Assembly (NCBI GenBank): GCA_037133475.1
Contig: JBAXOB010000007.1
Coordinates: 61,844 to 125,843 of the forward strand
DNA length: 64,000 nt
From: CAIVAT01 sp037133475
Lineage (GTDB): Bacteria > Bacteroidota > Bacteroidia > Bacteroidales > FEN-979
Direction of reading: 5' to 3'
Shown here: positions 43,999 to 52,342 of the stretch, one piece after another
Position numbering within the stretch: position 1 is the first letter of the stretch
Layout of the letters: each line of letters starts with the position of its first letter
The notes under the pieces: generated by a model
Seen by the model: the letters and a program-made list of their open reading frames with translations, nothing else
Databases searched by the model: none
What the model was told of the DNA's origin: nothing
Program-made: the position numbers and the translations under genes

Positions 43999-44451
43999 TT
44001 ACTTCTTCGATTTCGACTGGCCGTAAAACGTAAGTGCGTAGTGGGTGATCTTCACGTTGTAATTGTTCTCAACATGGGTCTTGACCTCTTCGATCCGTGG
44101 ATCATAGAATTCAATGACCTCACCGGAATCCTCATAGATAAAATGGTCATGCTGCTTGAGCAGGGTCGATTTTTCAAACTGGGCATAGTTGGTGCCAAAC
44201 TGATGCTTGGTCACCAGCCCGCAATCGAGGAGTAATTCAATGGTATTGTACAAGGTAGCGCGGCTAACCCGGTATTTGTGGTTTTTCATCCTGATATAGA
44301 GCGTCTCGATATCAAAATGGCCTTCCGTGGCAAAAATTTCCTTCAAAATGGTGTAGCGCTCGGGAGTTTTGCGATGGCCGTGGCGTTCCAGATATTCTGT
44401 AAACAAAGTGGACACGGTTTCGAACACATCTTCAGTAGGTTTCTTGATCAT
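43999..44451 (-). CDS. Fur-family metalloregulator lacking the usual CxxC
   Basis: A 150-residue protein with the Fur winged helix (TPERYTILKEIFATEGHFD, RVSRATLYNTIELLLDCGLV) and a C-terminal dimer domain. His45, His101 and His103 are placed like metal ligands, but the first structural CxxC of Fur and PerR (at the position after HDHxIC) reads Tyr106-x-x-Ser109, and no later CxxC pair exists. Which metal or signal it senses is unclear. It shares a transcript with purA. A near-consensus box (CAAATTTG) is just upstream of the ATG. Confidence 0.88.
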   Translation of the reverse strand: MIKKPTEDVFETVSTLFTEYLERHGHRKTPERYTILKEIFATEGHFDIETLYIRMKNHKYRVSRATLYNTIELLLDCGLVTKHQFGTNYAQFEKSTLLKQHDHFIYEDSGEVIEFYDPRIEEVKTHVENNYNVKITHYALTFYGQSKSKK

Positions 44452-44517
44452 ATTAGCAAATTTGGCATAAAGATATACATTTATCGGGATTTAGAACAAA
44501 TAAAAATAGATTTTTTA

Positions 44518-46737
44518 TTAATCAACCCGATAAACATTTGTAATCCCTTCAACCTGGGTAAGATTGTTCAGCGCCTCGTTAAGACTTGCGATGTTCTGGA
44601 CATACAAGGTTATAGAACCCTTTGTGAGCCCGTGTTCTGCCTCGATATGAAATGATTTTATATTCAGGTTCAGTTCATTGGAGATAATACGCGTGATCTC
44701 ATTGATCAACCCCTTTTTGTCAATACCCGTAACCCTGATATCTGTTAAAAAGGAGATCGATTTCCGGTTGGTCCAGTCCATCTTCACCATGTGGTTGCCA
44801 TATACCGTCATCAACTCCTGGGCTTTGACACATTTGGTCCGGTGGATCTGCATGATTGCATTGTTCTTGTTGGTAAAACCAACCACTTCGTCGCCCGGGA
44901 TGGGGTTGCAGCAATCGGCAACCTCGTAGTCCAGTTGTCCCTCGGGATCCTGGCTGACGGCTTGCTGTTCTTCGGTTTCCGTTACATCCTGACCCTCGTC
45001 ATGCCCGGTGTGGGCTACCTTGCCTTTCTGGGTGCTTTTCAACACAAAATTCAGCCACCCGTTTTTGAAACTGGAAGCTGCATAAGTCTTAACATCCTTG
45101 ATCCCAATGGTATCCTGCGAAGCAGCATAATAGAGGTCAACAAGGCTGCTGAAATTATTTACCGCCAGGAACTTCTTGATGTTTTCATTCGAGAATTCAA
45201 TACCCAGCTGCAAAAACCACTTGCTTAGCTTTTCCCTGCCTGCTTTGACGAATTTCTTTTTTTCCTGGCGGACCGCGATCTTGATGTTGGTCTTTGCCCG
45301 GGTGGTCACCACATAGGTTAGCCAATCCTCCCTGGGGGTTTGTTTGCGGGAGGTGATGATCTCTATCTGCTGCCCGTTTTTCAACACCTGGTTGATGGCT
45401 GCCAGCTTTTTATCGACCTTGGCCCCGATACAGGTATCTCCCAGTTCGCTGTGGATCGCATAGGCGAAGTCAAGCACCGTCGAGTTGGCCGGGAGGGTGC
45501 GCAATTCGCCCTGGGGGGTAAATACCGAAATTTCATCATGAAAGAAAAATCCCTTGACGTCATCCAGGAAGGAGATGGCGTCCGAGTCAGGGCTTTCGAT
45601 CATCTCCTTGATACGGTCAAGCCAGTTATCGAGCTGGCTGTTCACATGCATGGCCTCCTTGTATTTCCAGTGGGCGGCATAGCCCTTTTCGGCGATCTCG
45701 TCCATGCGGCGCGACCTGATCTGGATTTCCACCCACTCCCCTGAATGGCTCATCACGGTAGTGTGAAGGGCTTCATAGCCGTTGGCCTTGGGAATCGAGA
45801 TCCAGTCGCGCAGCCGTTCCATATTGGGGCGGTAGGTGTCGGTGATGGCGGCATAAACCTTCCAGCAATCTGCTTTTTCGGTTTCGATGGGAGAATCAAT
45901 AACGATGCGGATGGCATAAATGTCATAAATCTCCTCGAAGGGAACCTCTTTTTTGCGCATCTTCATGTTGATGGCGGCAATTGACTTTTCCCTTGCCTTG
46001 ATATCAAAAGAGATGCCCTTTTTGGTAAGTGCCTTTTTTATGGGAAAGATAAACTTGTTGACAAACCGGTTCCGGTCGGCGGCCGACTCCCGTAGTTTTC
46101 TGGAGATGGTCTCATAAACTTCGGGTTCGGTATATTTCAGGGCCAGGTCTTCCAGTTCGCTTTTAATGGCATGCAACCCAAGCCTGTGCGCCAACGGGGC
46201 ATACAGGATGGTGGTTTCAGACGAAATTTTAAGCTGTTTCTCGTGGCCGAGGGCATACAACGTGCGCATGTTATGCAGCCGGTCGGCGAGTTTGATGAGG
46301 ATCACCCTGACATCGTCGGAGAGCGTAAGCAGGATCTTTTTAAAATTCTCGGCATGGATGGAGGCGGTATGCTGGTCAAAGATGCCCTTGATCTTGGTAA
46401 GTCCGTCGATGATGGTGGCTACCTTGTCGCCGAATAGGCCCCTGATATCTTCAAGGGTGTATTCGGTATCCTCTACCACATCGTGCAACAGGGCGCAAAC
46501 GATGGAGGTTGCTCCCAGGCCGATTTCACCGACGGCAATGGTGGCGACGCTCAGGGGATGGTAAATGTAGGGTTCGCCGGTCTTGCGCCGCATGTCCTTA
46601 TGTGCCTCCAGCGCCATTTTAAAGGCCTTGCGCACCACCTTTTTATCTTCCGGGTTTCGGGGTTTCCATACACGCAGCAGGTTCCGGTAGCGCTTTATGA
46701 TTTCCTTTTTCTCTAGTTCCGGTTCCTGTTGGTACAT
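44518..46737 (-). CDS. RelA/SpoT-type bifunctional (p)ppGpp synthetase/hydrolase
   Basis: A 739-residue protein. An HD hydrolase domain (about 40-200) has VCALLHDVVEDTEYTLE, intact. The synthetase domain (about 235-350) has DIYAIRIV, IPKANGYEALHTTV and EIQIRS with the catalytic Asp and Glu. Then come a TGS domain (SVFTPQGELRTLPANSTVLD), a Cys-containing conserved block (DCCNPIPGDEVVGF) and a C-terminal ACT domain. The ATP-loop region reads REKSIAAINMKM, where the family usually has Ser at the second of the two Ala. It controls the stringent response. Promoter at 46766. Confidence 0.95.
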   Translation of the reverse strand: MYQQEPELEKKEIIKRYRNLLRVWKPRNPEDKKVVRKAFKMALEAHKDMRRKTGEPYIYHPLSVATIAVGEIGLGATSIVCALLHDVVEDTEYTLEDIRGLFGDKVATIIDGLTKIKGIFDQHTASIHAENFKKILLTLSDDVRVILIKLADRLHNMRTLYALGHEKQLKISSETTILYAPLAHRLGLHAIKSELEDLALKYTEPEVYETISRKLRESAADRNRFVNKFIFPIKKALTKKGISFDIKAREKSIAAINMKMRKKEVPFEEIYDIYAIRIVIDSPIETEKADCWKVYAAITDTYRPNMERLRDWISIPKANGYEALHTTVMSHSGEWVEIQIRSRRMDEIAEKGYAAHWKYKEAMHVNSQLDNWLDRIKEMIESPDSDAISFLDDVKGFFFHDEISVFTPQGELRTLPANSTVLDFAYAIHSELGDTCIGAKVDKKLAAINQVLKNGQQIEIITSRKQTPREDWLTYVVTTRAKTNIKIAVRQEKKKFVKAGREKLSKWFLQLGIEFSNENIKKFLAVNNFSSLVDLYYAASQDTIGIKDVKTYAASSFKNGWLNFVLKSTQKGKVAHTGHDEGQDVTETEEQQAVSQDPEGQLDYEVADCCNPIPGDEVVGFTNKNNAIMQIHRTKCVKAQELMTVYGNHMVKMDWTNRKSISFLTDIRVTGIDKKGLINEITRIISNELNLNIKSFHIEAEHGLTKGSITLYVQNIASLNEALNNLTQVEGITNVYRVD

Positions 46738-46765
46738 CTATGATTGCCGTTAGTGTATGGTGGTG

Positions 46766-46773
46766 CAAATTTA
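46766..46773 (-). promoter_or_regulatory. -7 box TAAATTTG before relA/spoT
   Basis: Minus-strand TAAATTTGCACC, 28 bases before the ATG at 46737. Confidence 0.55.
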
Positions 46774-46836
46774 ATTTAAAATTCAAAACGGGATGAAATA
46801 ATGGACCTATATCTCTCCCGGCGCGCATAAAATTAT

Positions 46837-46844
46837 TACTTTTG
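46837..46844 (+). promoter_or_regulatory. -7 box TACTTTTG before the T9SS cargo gene
   Basis: TAnnTTTG match 29 bases before the ATG at 46874, divergent from the relA/spoT promoter about 65 bases away. Confidence 0.55.
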
Positions 46845-46873
46845 ACGTTAGTTACCCAACCCCAATCCCAGTT

Positions 46874-49489
46874 ATGTCGAGACCATTGATTTTGCGACTT
46901 CATTTATGGGTCCTGATGTTTTCGCTGACCTTGCCGGTCTCCGTTTTTGCCACCCACCAGCGGGCCGCGGAAATGTCCTATAAACACATCTCGGGGTTGA
47001 CCTACGAACTCACCCTGATATCCTATACCTTTACGCCAAGTCCTGCCAACGCCTACCGTGATTTCCTCACGATCAACTGGGGCGACGGTACGACTACCGA
47101 CATTCCCCGCGTGGTGGAGACAAACCTGCCGGATGACATCACCTATAACAAGTACCTTGGCCAGCACACCTTTGCCGGTCCTGCCGATTATATCATCTCC
47201 TGCGAGGACCCGAACCGCAACGGCGGGATTATCAACATTCCCAATTCGATCAACACCCCGATGTATATCTATTGCGAACTGCTGATCAGCCCCTTCATCA
47301 ATGGTTACGATAATTCGCCGATTCTCCTGGTCCCCCCTGTCGATAACGGGTGCGTTCACCAGCCATTTTACCATAACCCCGGCGCCTATGATCCCGATGG
47401 CGACAGTTTGTCCTACAAACTCGTCCCCTGCCGCGGTGCCCAGGGGCAGGTCATCCCGGGTTATACCCTGCCTGCCGCTTTCAATAAGATCACCCTGGAT
47501 CCCGTCACGGGCGATTTCCTGTGGGACAGTCCTGAACTGCAGGGCGAATACAACATTGCCATCCTCGTGGAGGAATGGCGCGGCGGCGTAAAGATAGGAA
47601 GCGTGCTCCGCGATATGCAGATCATCGTCGTGGCCTGCAACGACCATCCCCCGGTCATTAAGACCATTACGGATACCTGCGTGGAAGCGGGGAAAAACCT
47701 CCGCTTCATCGTCAATGCCTTTGACCCCGACAGCAATAACGTTACCCTGTCGGGTACCGGCGGCCCCTTTATCCTGCCCGCCAACCAGGCTGTACTCGAT
47801 CCCAACCCCGTCACCGGTTCCGGTCATGTCCAGGCCATTTTCCACTGGAATACCGTGTGCAGCCAGGTAAAGCTGCACCCCTACCAGGTTTTCTTCAAAG
47901 CCAAGGATAATGCGCTGCCTGTCAACCTGGCCACCATCAAATCGGTGAATATCCTGGTGGTCGGCCCGGCCCCTAAAAACCTGACCACCGTGGCGATGGG
48001 CAATACCATAACGCTGAACTGGGATAATTACGCCTGTGCCAATGCATCCGGTTACGAGATCTGGCGAAAATCAGATTCCACGGGTTACATCCACGGCTTT
48101 TGCCAGACAGGGGTCCCCGCCTCGTTGGGCTATACCCGGATCGCCACCTTTGCAGATATCACCAGGACCTCTTACCTGGATGACAACAATGGGTCGGGAC
48201 TGACCCGCGGACTTAAATACTGTTACATGGTGGTTGCCTATTATCCCGACAATGCCGAAAGTTATGCCTCCAATGAAGCATGTGCGACCCTAAAAAAGGA
48301 TGTGCCCGTTATCACCAATGTCAGTATCAATACGACCAGCGAAACAAATGGTTCGCTCCTGCTCGCCTGGTCGAAACCCACCGAAATCGACACCCTGCAG
48401 GCCCCCGGTCCTTACAAATATGTTATTGCCCGTTCAACTTCGGCTTCCTCCGGCCTGTTTACACTGATCGACTCCACCACGAACCTGAATGATACCATCC
48501 TGACCGATACCCTGCTGAATACAAAACTACAGAGCTTCACCTACCGGATCGACCTGTATAACCTAACACCCGGCAACCGCTTCCTGATCGGCTCCTCGCA
48601 GCTGGCCACATCGGAATTCCTGACAGCCACCCCCACCGATAAAATGGTAAAACTTACCTGGAACAACCAGGTCCCCTGGACCAACTTTGCCTTCACCATC
48701 TACCGTAAAGCCCCCGGCGCTTCCGTTTTTGATTCAATCGGCACAAGTTCCAAACCTGCTTACCAGGATAAGGGCTTGACCAACGGGCTCCAATATTGTT
48801 ACAGGATAAAAAGCACCGGGAAATACTCGGCAACCGGCTTCGTCTATCCCATCATCAACAATTCCCAGGAAACCTGCACCATCCCGGTCGACAACATACC
48901 TCCCTGCCCTCCCCTGCTGACGGTGGTGACCACCTGCAAAGAATCGGCCAACCTGCTGAAATGGAGCAAACCCGGTGCCGACAGCTGCCAGAACGATATC
49001 GCGCGGTTTTATATCTATTACACACCGGTTCACGGCCTGCCGAAACTCATCGATTCCGTGTCGGCAAGGGATACGGTGTACCTGCATCATCCCCCGCAGA
49101 CATTTGTTGGCTGTTATGGCATCATTGCCGTTGATTCGGTGGGGAACCGGAGCAAGATGAGCAACATCGTATGTGTTGATCTCAATGCCGGGCCGGAGTG
49201 CCTTTACAACCTGCCAAACTTCTTCACCCCCAATGGCGATGGCAAAAACGATTTCTTTATTCCATTCCCCTACAGTTCCGTCAGCGAGATCAATATGCTG
49301 ATTTTCGACCGTTGGGGCAAGGAGGTTTTTGAGACCCGCGATCCCGATATCAGGTGGGACGGCAAGGACAAAACCACCCATCAGCTGTGCAGCGACGGCA
49401 CCTATTTTTACATCTGCGACGTTTTTGAAATTACCCTTGAAGGGATTGTAAAACGAAACCTGCGCGGGTCGGTGACGCTTTTGAAATAA
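46874..49489 (+). CDS. Large secreted protein with type IX type-B sorting domain
   Basis: An 871-residue protein with a signal peptide (VLMFSLTLPVSVFA), N-terminal Ig/PKD-like repeats (about 25-370; LTINWGDGTTTDI, YDPDGDSLSYKLVPC), several fibronectin-III-like modules (about 370-770; for example LLLAWSKPTEIDT and LVKLTW-like segments) and a C-terminal gliding-motility type domain (last 85 residues: NFFTPNGDGKNDFFIP, IFDRWGKEVFE, WDGKDK, DGTYFYICDV). That ending directs proteins through the type IX system to the cell surface. Probably an adhesin or surface structure; no catalytic domain seen. Confidence 0.9.
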   Translation: MSRPLILRLHLWVLMFSLTLPVSVFATHQRAAEMSYKHISGLTYELTLISYTFTPSPANAYRDFLTINWGDGTTTDIPRVVETNLPDDITYNKYLGQHTFAGPADYIISCEDPNRNGGIINIPNSINTPMYIYCELLISPFINGYDNSPILLVPPVDNGCVHQPFYHNPGAYDPDGDSLSYKLVPCRGAQGQVIPGYTLPAAFNKITLDPVTGDFLWDSPELQGEYNIAILVEEWRGGVKIGSVLRDMQIIVVACNDHPPVIKTITDTCVEAGKNLRFIVNAFDPDSNNVTLSGTGGPFILPANQAVLDPNPVTGSGHVQAIFHWNTVCSQVKLHPYQVFFKAKDNALPVNLATIKSVNILVVGPAPKNLTTVAMGNTITLNWDNYACANASGYEIWRKSDSTGYIHGFCQTGVPASLGYTRIATFADITRTSYLDDNNGSGLTRGLKYCYMVVAYYPDNAESYASNEACATLKKDVPVITNVSINTTSETNGSLLLAWSKPTEIDTLQAPGPYKYVIARSTSASSGLFTLIDSTTNLNDTILTDTLLNTKLQSFTYRIDLYNLTPGNRFLIGSSQLATSEFLTATPTDKMVKLTWNNQVPWTNFAFTIYRKAPGASVFDSIGTSSKPAYQDKGLTNGLQYCYRIKSTGKYSATGFVYPIINNSQETCTIPVDNIPPCPPLLTVVTTCKESANLLKWSKPGADSCQNDIARFYIYYTPVHGLPKLIDSVSARDTVYLHHPPQTFVGCYGIIAVDSVGNRSKMSNIVCVDLNAGPECLYNLPNFFTPNGDGKNDFFIPFPYSSVSEINMLIFDRWGKEVFETRDPDIRWDGKDKTTHQLCSDGTYFYICDVFEITLEGIVKRNLRGSVTLLK

Positions 49490-49493
49490 ATTG

Positions 49494-49527
49494 TCACGCC
49501 ACGTGACCCGTGTTGCGCGTCGCGTGA
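49494..49527. repeat. Imperfect CG-rich inverted repeat before lepA
   Basis: TCACGCCACG (49494-49503) pairs with CGTCGCGTGA (49518-49527) with one mismatch, 14-base loop. No U-run follows, so it is not a standard terminator. Confidence 0.5.
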
Positions 49528-49557
49528 TTCCCCCGTAGGAAAATCAAAGGAATTTTG

Positions 49558-49565
49558 TATCTTTG
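49558..49565 (+). promoter_or_regulatory. -7 box TATCTTTG directly before lepA
   Basis: TATCTTTGCTCCC, only five bases from the GTG start of lepA at 49571, so the predicted transcription start falls on or next to the start codon. Confidence 0.55.
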
Positions 49566-49570
49566 CTCCC

Positions 49571-51361
49571 GTGAAAAATCTCCGTAACTTTTGCATTATT
49601 GCCCACATCGATCACGGGAAATCAACCCTGGCTGACCGTCTGCTTCAATGGACAGATACTGTTTCTGAACGCGATTCAAGAGAACAGGTGCTCGACGACA
49701 TGGAGCTTGAGCGCGAGCGTGGCATCACCATCAAGAGCCATGCCATCCAGATGAACTTTCCGCATAACGGAGAGGACTATGTGCTGAACCTGATTGATAC
49801 GCCGGGGCATGTCGACTTCTCCTACGAGGTATCGCGCGCCATTGCCGCCTGTGAAGGCGCACTGCTGGTGGTCGATGCCACGCAGGGCATCCAGGCCCAG
49901 ACCATTTCAAACCTCTATCTTGCCATTGACCATAACCTGGCCATCATCCCGGTGCTGAACAAGATCGACATGGATGCCGCCATGGTGGAAGAGGTGAAGG
50001 ACCAGATCGTTGACCTTTTGGGCTGCGAACATGATGAGATCCTCGCCGTAAGCGCGAAAACGGGATTGGGAATTGACCAGGTCCTGGAGGCCATCGTCAC
50101 CCGGATCCCCGCCCCAAAAGGAAATCCCGAAGCTCCGCTGCAGGCGCTGATCTTCGATTCATTATTCAACCCCTTCAGGGGCGTTATCGCCTATTTCAGG
50201 ATCTTCAACGGCTCCATCAAAAAGGGCGATCATGTGAAATTTGTTGCCACCGGGATGGACTATCGCGCCGACGAGGTAGGTATCCTGCGGATGAAACAGG
50301 AGCCGCGTGATACCGTGTATGCCGGCGATGTAGGATACATCATCTCGGGTATCAAAAACAGCAAGGAGGTCCAGGTGGGCGACACCATCACCCATGTGGA
50401 AAGGCCCTGTACCGAGATCATCGAGGGATTCCTCGGCGTGAAGCCCATGGTTTTTGCCGGGATCTATCCCACCGATGCCGACGATTACGAAGTACTGCGC
50501 GATTCGCTCGAAAAACTTAGACTGAACGATGCGGCGCTCTCCTTTGAACCGGAGGCCTCTGCTGCGCTCGGGTTCGGATTCCGTTGCGGGTTTCTCGGAC
50601 TGCTTCACATGGAGATCGTCCAGGAGCGCCTCGACCGTGAATTCGATATGGATGTCATCACCACCGTGCCCAACGTCTCCTACAAGGTTTATACCACCAA
50701 GGGCGAGGTCATGGATGTTTATAATCCCTCGGGGCTGCCCGAGCCAAACTATATCAACAAGATTGAAGAGCCCACCATCACGGCCAATATCATCACCAAA
50801 TCGGAATATATCGGCGCCATCATGACCCTGTGCGTTGCCAAGCGCGGCAACCTGAAGAACCAGGTTTACCTGACCACCGACCGTATTGAACTTACCGTTG
50901 AGCTGCCACTGGGTGAAATTGTTTTTGATTTCTATGACCGACTGAAGAGTATCTCCAAAGGCTACGCCTCTTTCGACTACCACCCTTCGGGCTGGCAAAC
51001 CGCCGACCTGGTAAAACTCGACATCCTGCTCAACGGCGAGATCGTCGATGCCCTGTCGGCCCTGATCACCCGAAACAATGCCTATGATTTCGGCCGCAGG
51101 TTCTGTGAAAAGCTTAAGGAGTTCATCCCCCGCCAGCAATATGATGTTGCCATCCAGGCTGCCATCGGGGCCAAGGTGATTGCCCGTGAAACGGTCAAGG
51201 CGCTCAGGAAAGACGTTACGGCCAAATGTTATGGCGGTGATATCACGCGTAAGCGTAAACTGCTCGAAAAACAGAAAAAAGGGAAGAAGCGCATGCGCCA
51301 GATCGGCAATGTCGAGGTTCCCCAAAAGGCCTTCCTCGCGGTTCTCAAACTCGATTCCTGA
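49571..51361 (+). CDS. lepA: Elongation factor 4
   Basis: A 596-residue ribosome-bound GTPase that acts in back-translocation or initiation. It has the G motifs AHIDHGKSTL (11-20), DTPGHVDFSYEV and NKIDMD, domain II, and the LepA-specific C-terminal domain (DVTAKCYGGDITRKRKLLEK). The start is a GTG at 49571, which gives the family's normal N-terminus (MKNLRNFCII); a -7 box ends five bases before it. Length is normal. Confidence 0.97.
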   Translation: MKNLRNFCIIAHIDHGKSTLADRLLQWTDTVSERDSREQVLDDMELERERGITIKSHAIQMNFPHNGEDYVLNLIDTPGHVDFSYEVSRAIAACEGALLVVDATQGIQAQTISNLYLAIDHNLAIIPVLNKIDMDAAMVEEVKDQIVDLLGCEHDEILAVSAKTGLGIDQVLEAIVTRIPAPKGNPEAPLQALIFDSLFNPFRGVIAYFRIFNGSIKKGDHVKFVATGMDYRADEVGILRMKQEPRDTVYAGDVGYIISGIKNSKEVQVGDTITHVERPCTEIIEGFLGVKPMVFAGIYPTDADDYEVLRDSLEKLRLNDAALSFEPEASAALGFGFRCGFLGLLHMEIVQERLDREFDMDVITTVPNVSYKVYTTKGEVMDVYNPSGLPEPNYINKIEEPTITANIITKSEYIGAIMTLCVAKRGNLKNQVYLTTDRIELTVELPLGEIVFDFYDRLKSISKGYASFDYHPSGWQTADLVKLDILLNGEIVDALSALITRNNAYDFGRRFCEKLKEFIPRQQYDVAIQAAIGAKVIARETVKALRKDVTAKCYGGDITRKRKLLEKQKKGKKRMRQIGNVEVPQKAFLAVLKLDS

Positions 51362-51436
51362 TTTTGGCCTGCACTGTAACATTTCTCCTTTATCTTCGTC
51401 ATATCATCAGAATTGTCTAACCATAAAAGAACAGAT

Positions 51437-52333
51437 ATGAGAAAACTACTAAGAATTTCCGCAGTATTGTTCATTTTCCTTACCCTTGTGATCAAGGTAA
51501 ACGCTCAGGATGAAAAGAAATGCCCGATGCACAAACACGGTCACATGAGCGACAGCGCCAGAATGGCAGAATTCAAATCCGCCATGGAAAACTTCAACAT
51601 GGAAGATTTCCCCTTTTCCAGGAACAAGAAAAAATATAACGGTCACTGGGCGGGCATCGAACTCGGTGTAAGCGGTTATGTGACCCCCTCCTTCGACATG
51701 AACTTCGGCGCCTCCAATGCCTACCTTAACATGAATACAGCCCGTTCGCTTACGGTCAATCTCAACCCCTTCGAGCTCAACGTGAATCTGTACCAAAACC
51801 ATATTGGTTTTACGACCGGACTGGGATTCCAGATCACCAACTACTATTTCAACGACAACTACGTCATGCTGAATGATTCGGCCACCGTGACTGCCTATAA
51901 AGTCCGTGATGCACAAGGCAAGCCTGTAAACCTGAAGGTCAATAAAATGGTGGTCAGCTACCTTACCCTGCCCCTCTTTTTTGAATACCAGACCAACCCC
52001 TACCGCCGCATCAGCAGTTTTCACGTAACCATCGGCGCTGTTGCCGGGGTGCGTATCGGATCGTATACCAAACAGGTTTATAACGACAAGGGCGGATCCT
52101 ATACCCTCGTAGATAATAACGGGAACTCTGTCGCCACCTACTCGGTTGACAGTTACTGTGTGCGCGACCACGGATCGTACCACCTTGCCCCTTTCAAGTT
52201 CGACGCTGCATTCCGTATCGGCTGGTCGCATATCAACCTTTTCGGTACCTATTCGCTTACGAAACTGTTCCAGAATAACCAGGGACCGGAGGTCTACCCG
52301 TTTACCGTCGGACTTACGCTGCTGGGCTGGTAA
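51437..52333 (+). CDS. PorT-like outer-membrane beta-barrel protein
   Basis: 298 residues from the ATG at 51437 (MRKLLRISAVLFIF), the start of a signal peptide ending near VNAQ. A short polar segment with His and Met (CPMHKHGHMSDSARM) is followed by a barrel of about ten strands (GHWAGIELGVSGYVTP, LTLPLFFEYQTNP, SHINLFGTYSLTKLF). It resembles the outer-membrane beta-barrel (OMP_b-brl) proteins of Bacteroidetes. Function unknown. The frame is open to 51413. It converges on the helicase gene. Confidence 0.8.
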   Translation: MRKLLRISAVLFIFLTLVIKVNAQDEKKCPMHKHGHMSDSARMAEFKSAMENFNMEDFPFSRNKKKYNGHWAGIELGVSGYVTPSFDMNFGASNAYLNMNTARSLTVNLNPFELNVNLYQNHIGFTTGLGFQITNYYFNDNYVMLNDSATVTAYKVRDAQGKPVNLKVNKMVVSYLTLPLFFEYQTNPYRRISSFHVTIGAVAGVRIGSYTKQVYNDKGGSYTLVDNNGNSVATYSVDSYCVRDHGSYHLAPFKFDAAFRIGWSHINLFGTYSLTKLFQNNQGPEVYPFTVGLTLLGW

Positions 52334-52342
52334 TTTTTAACG

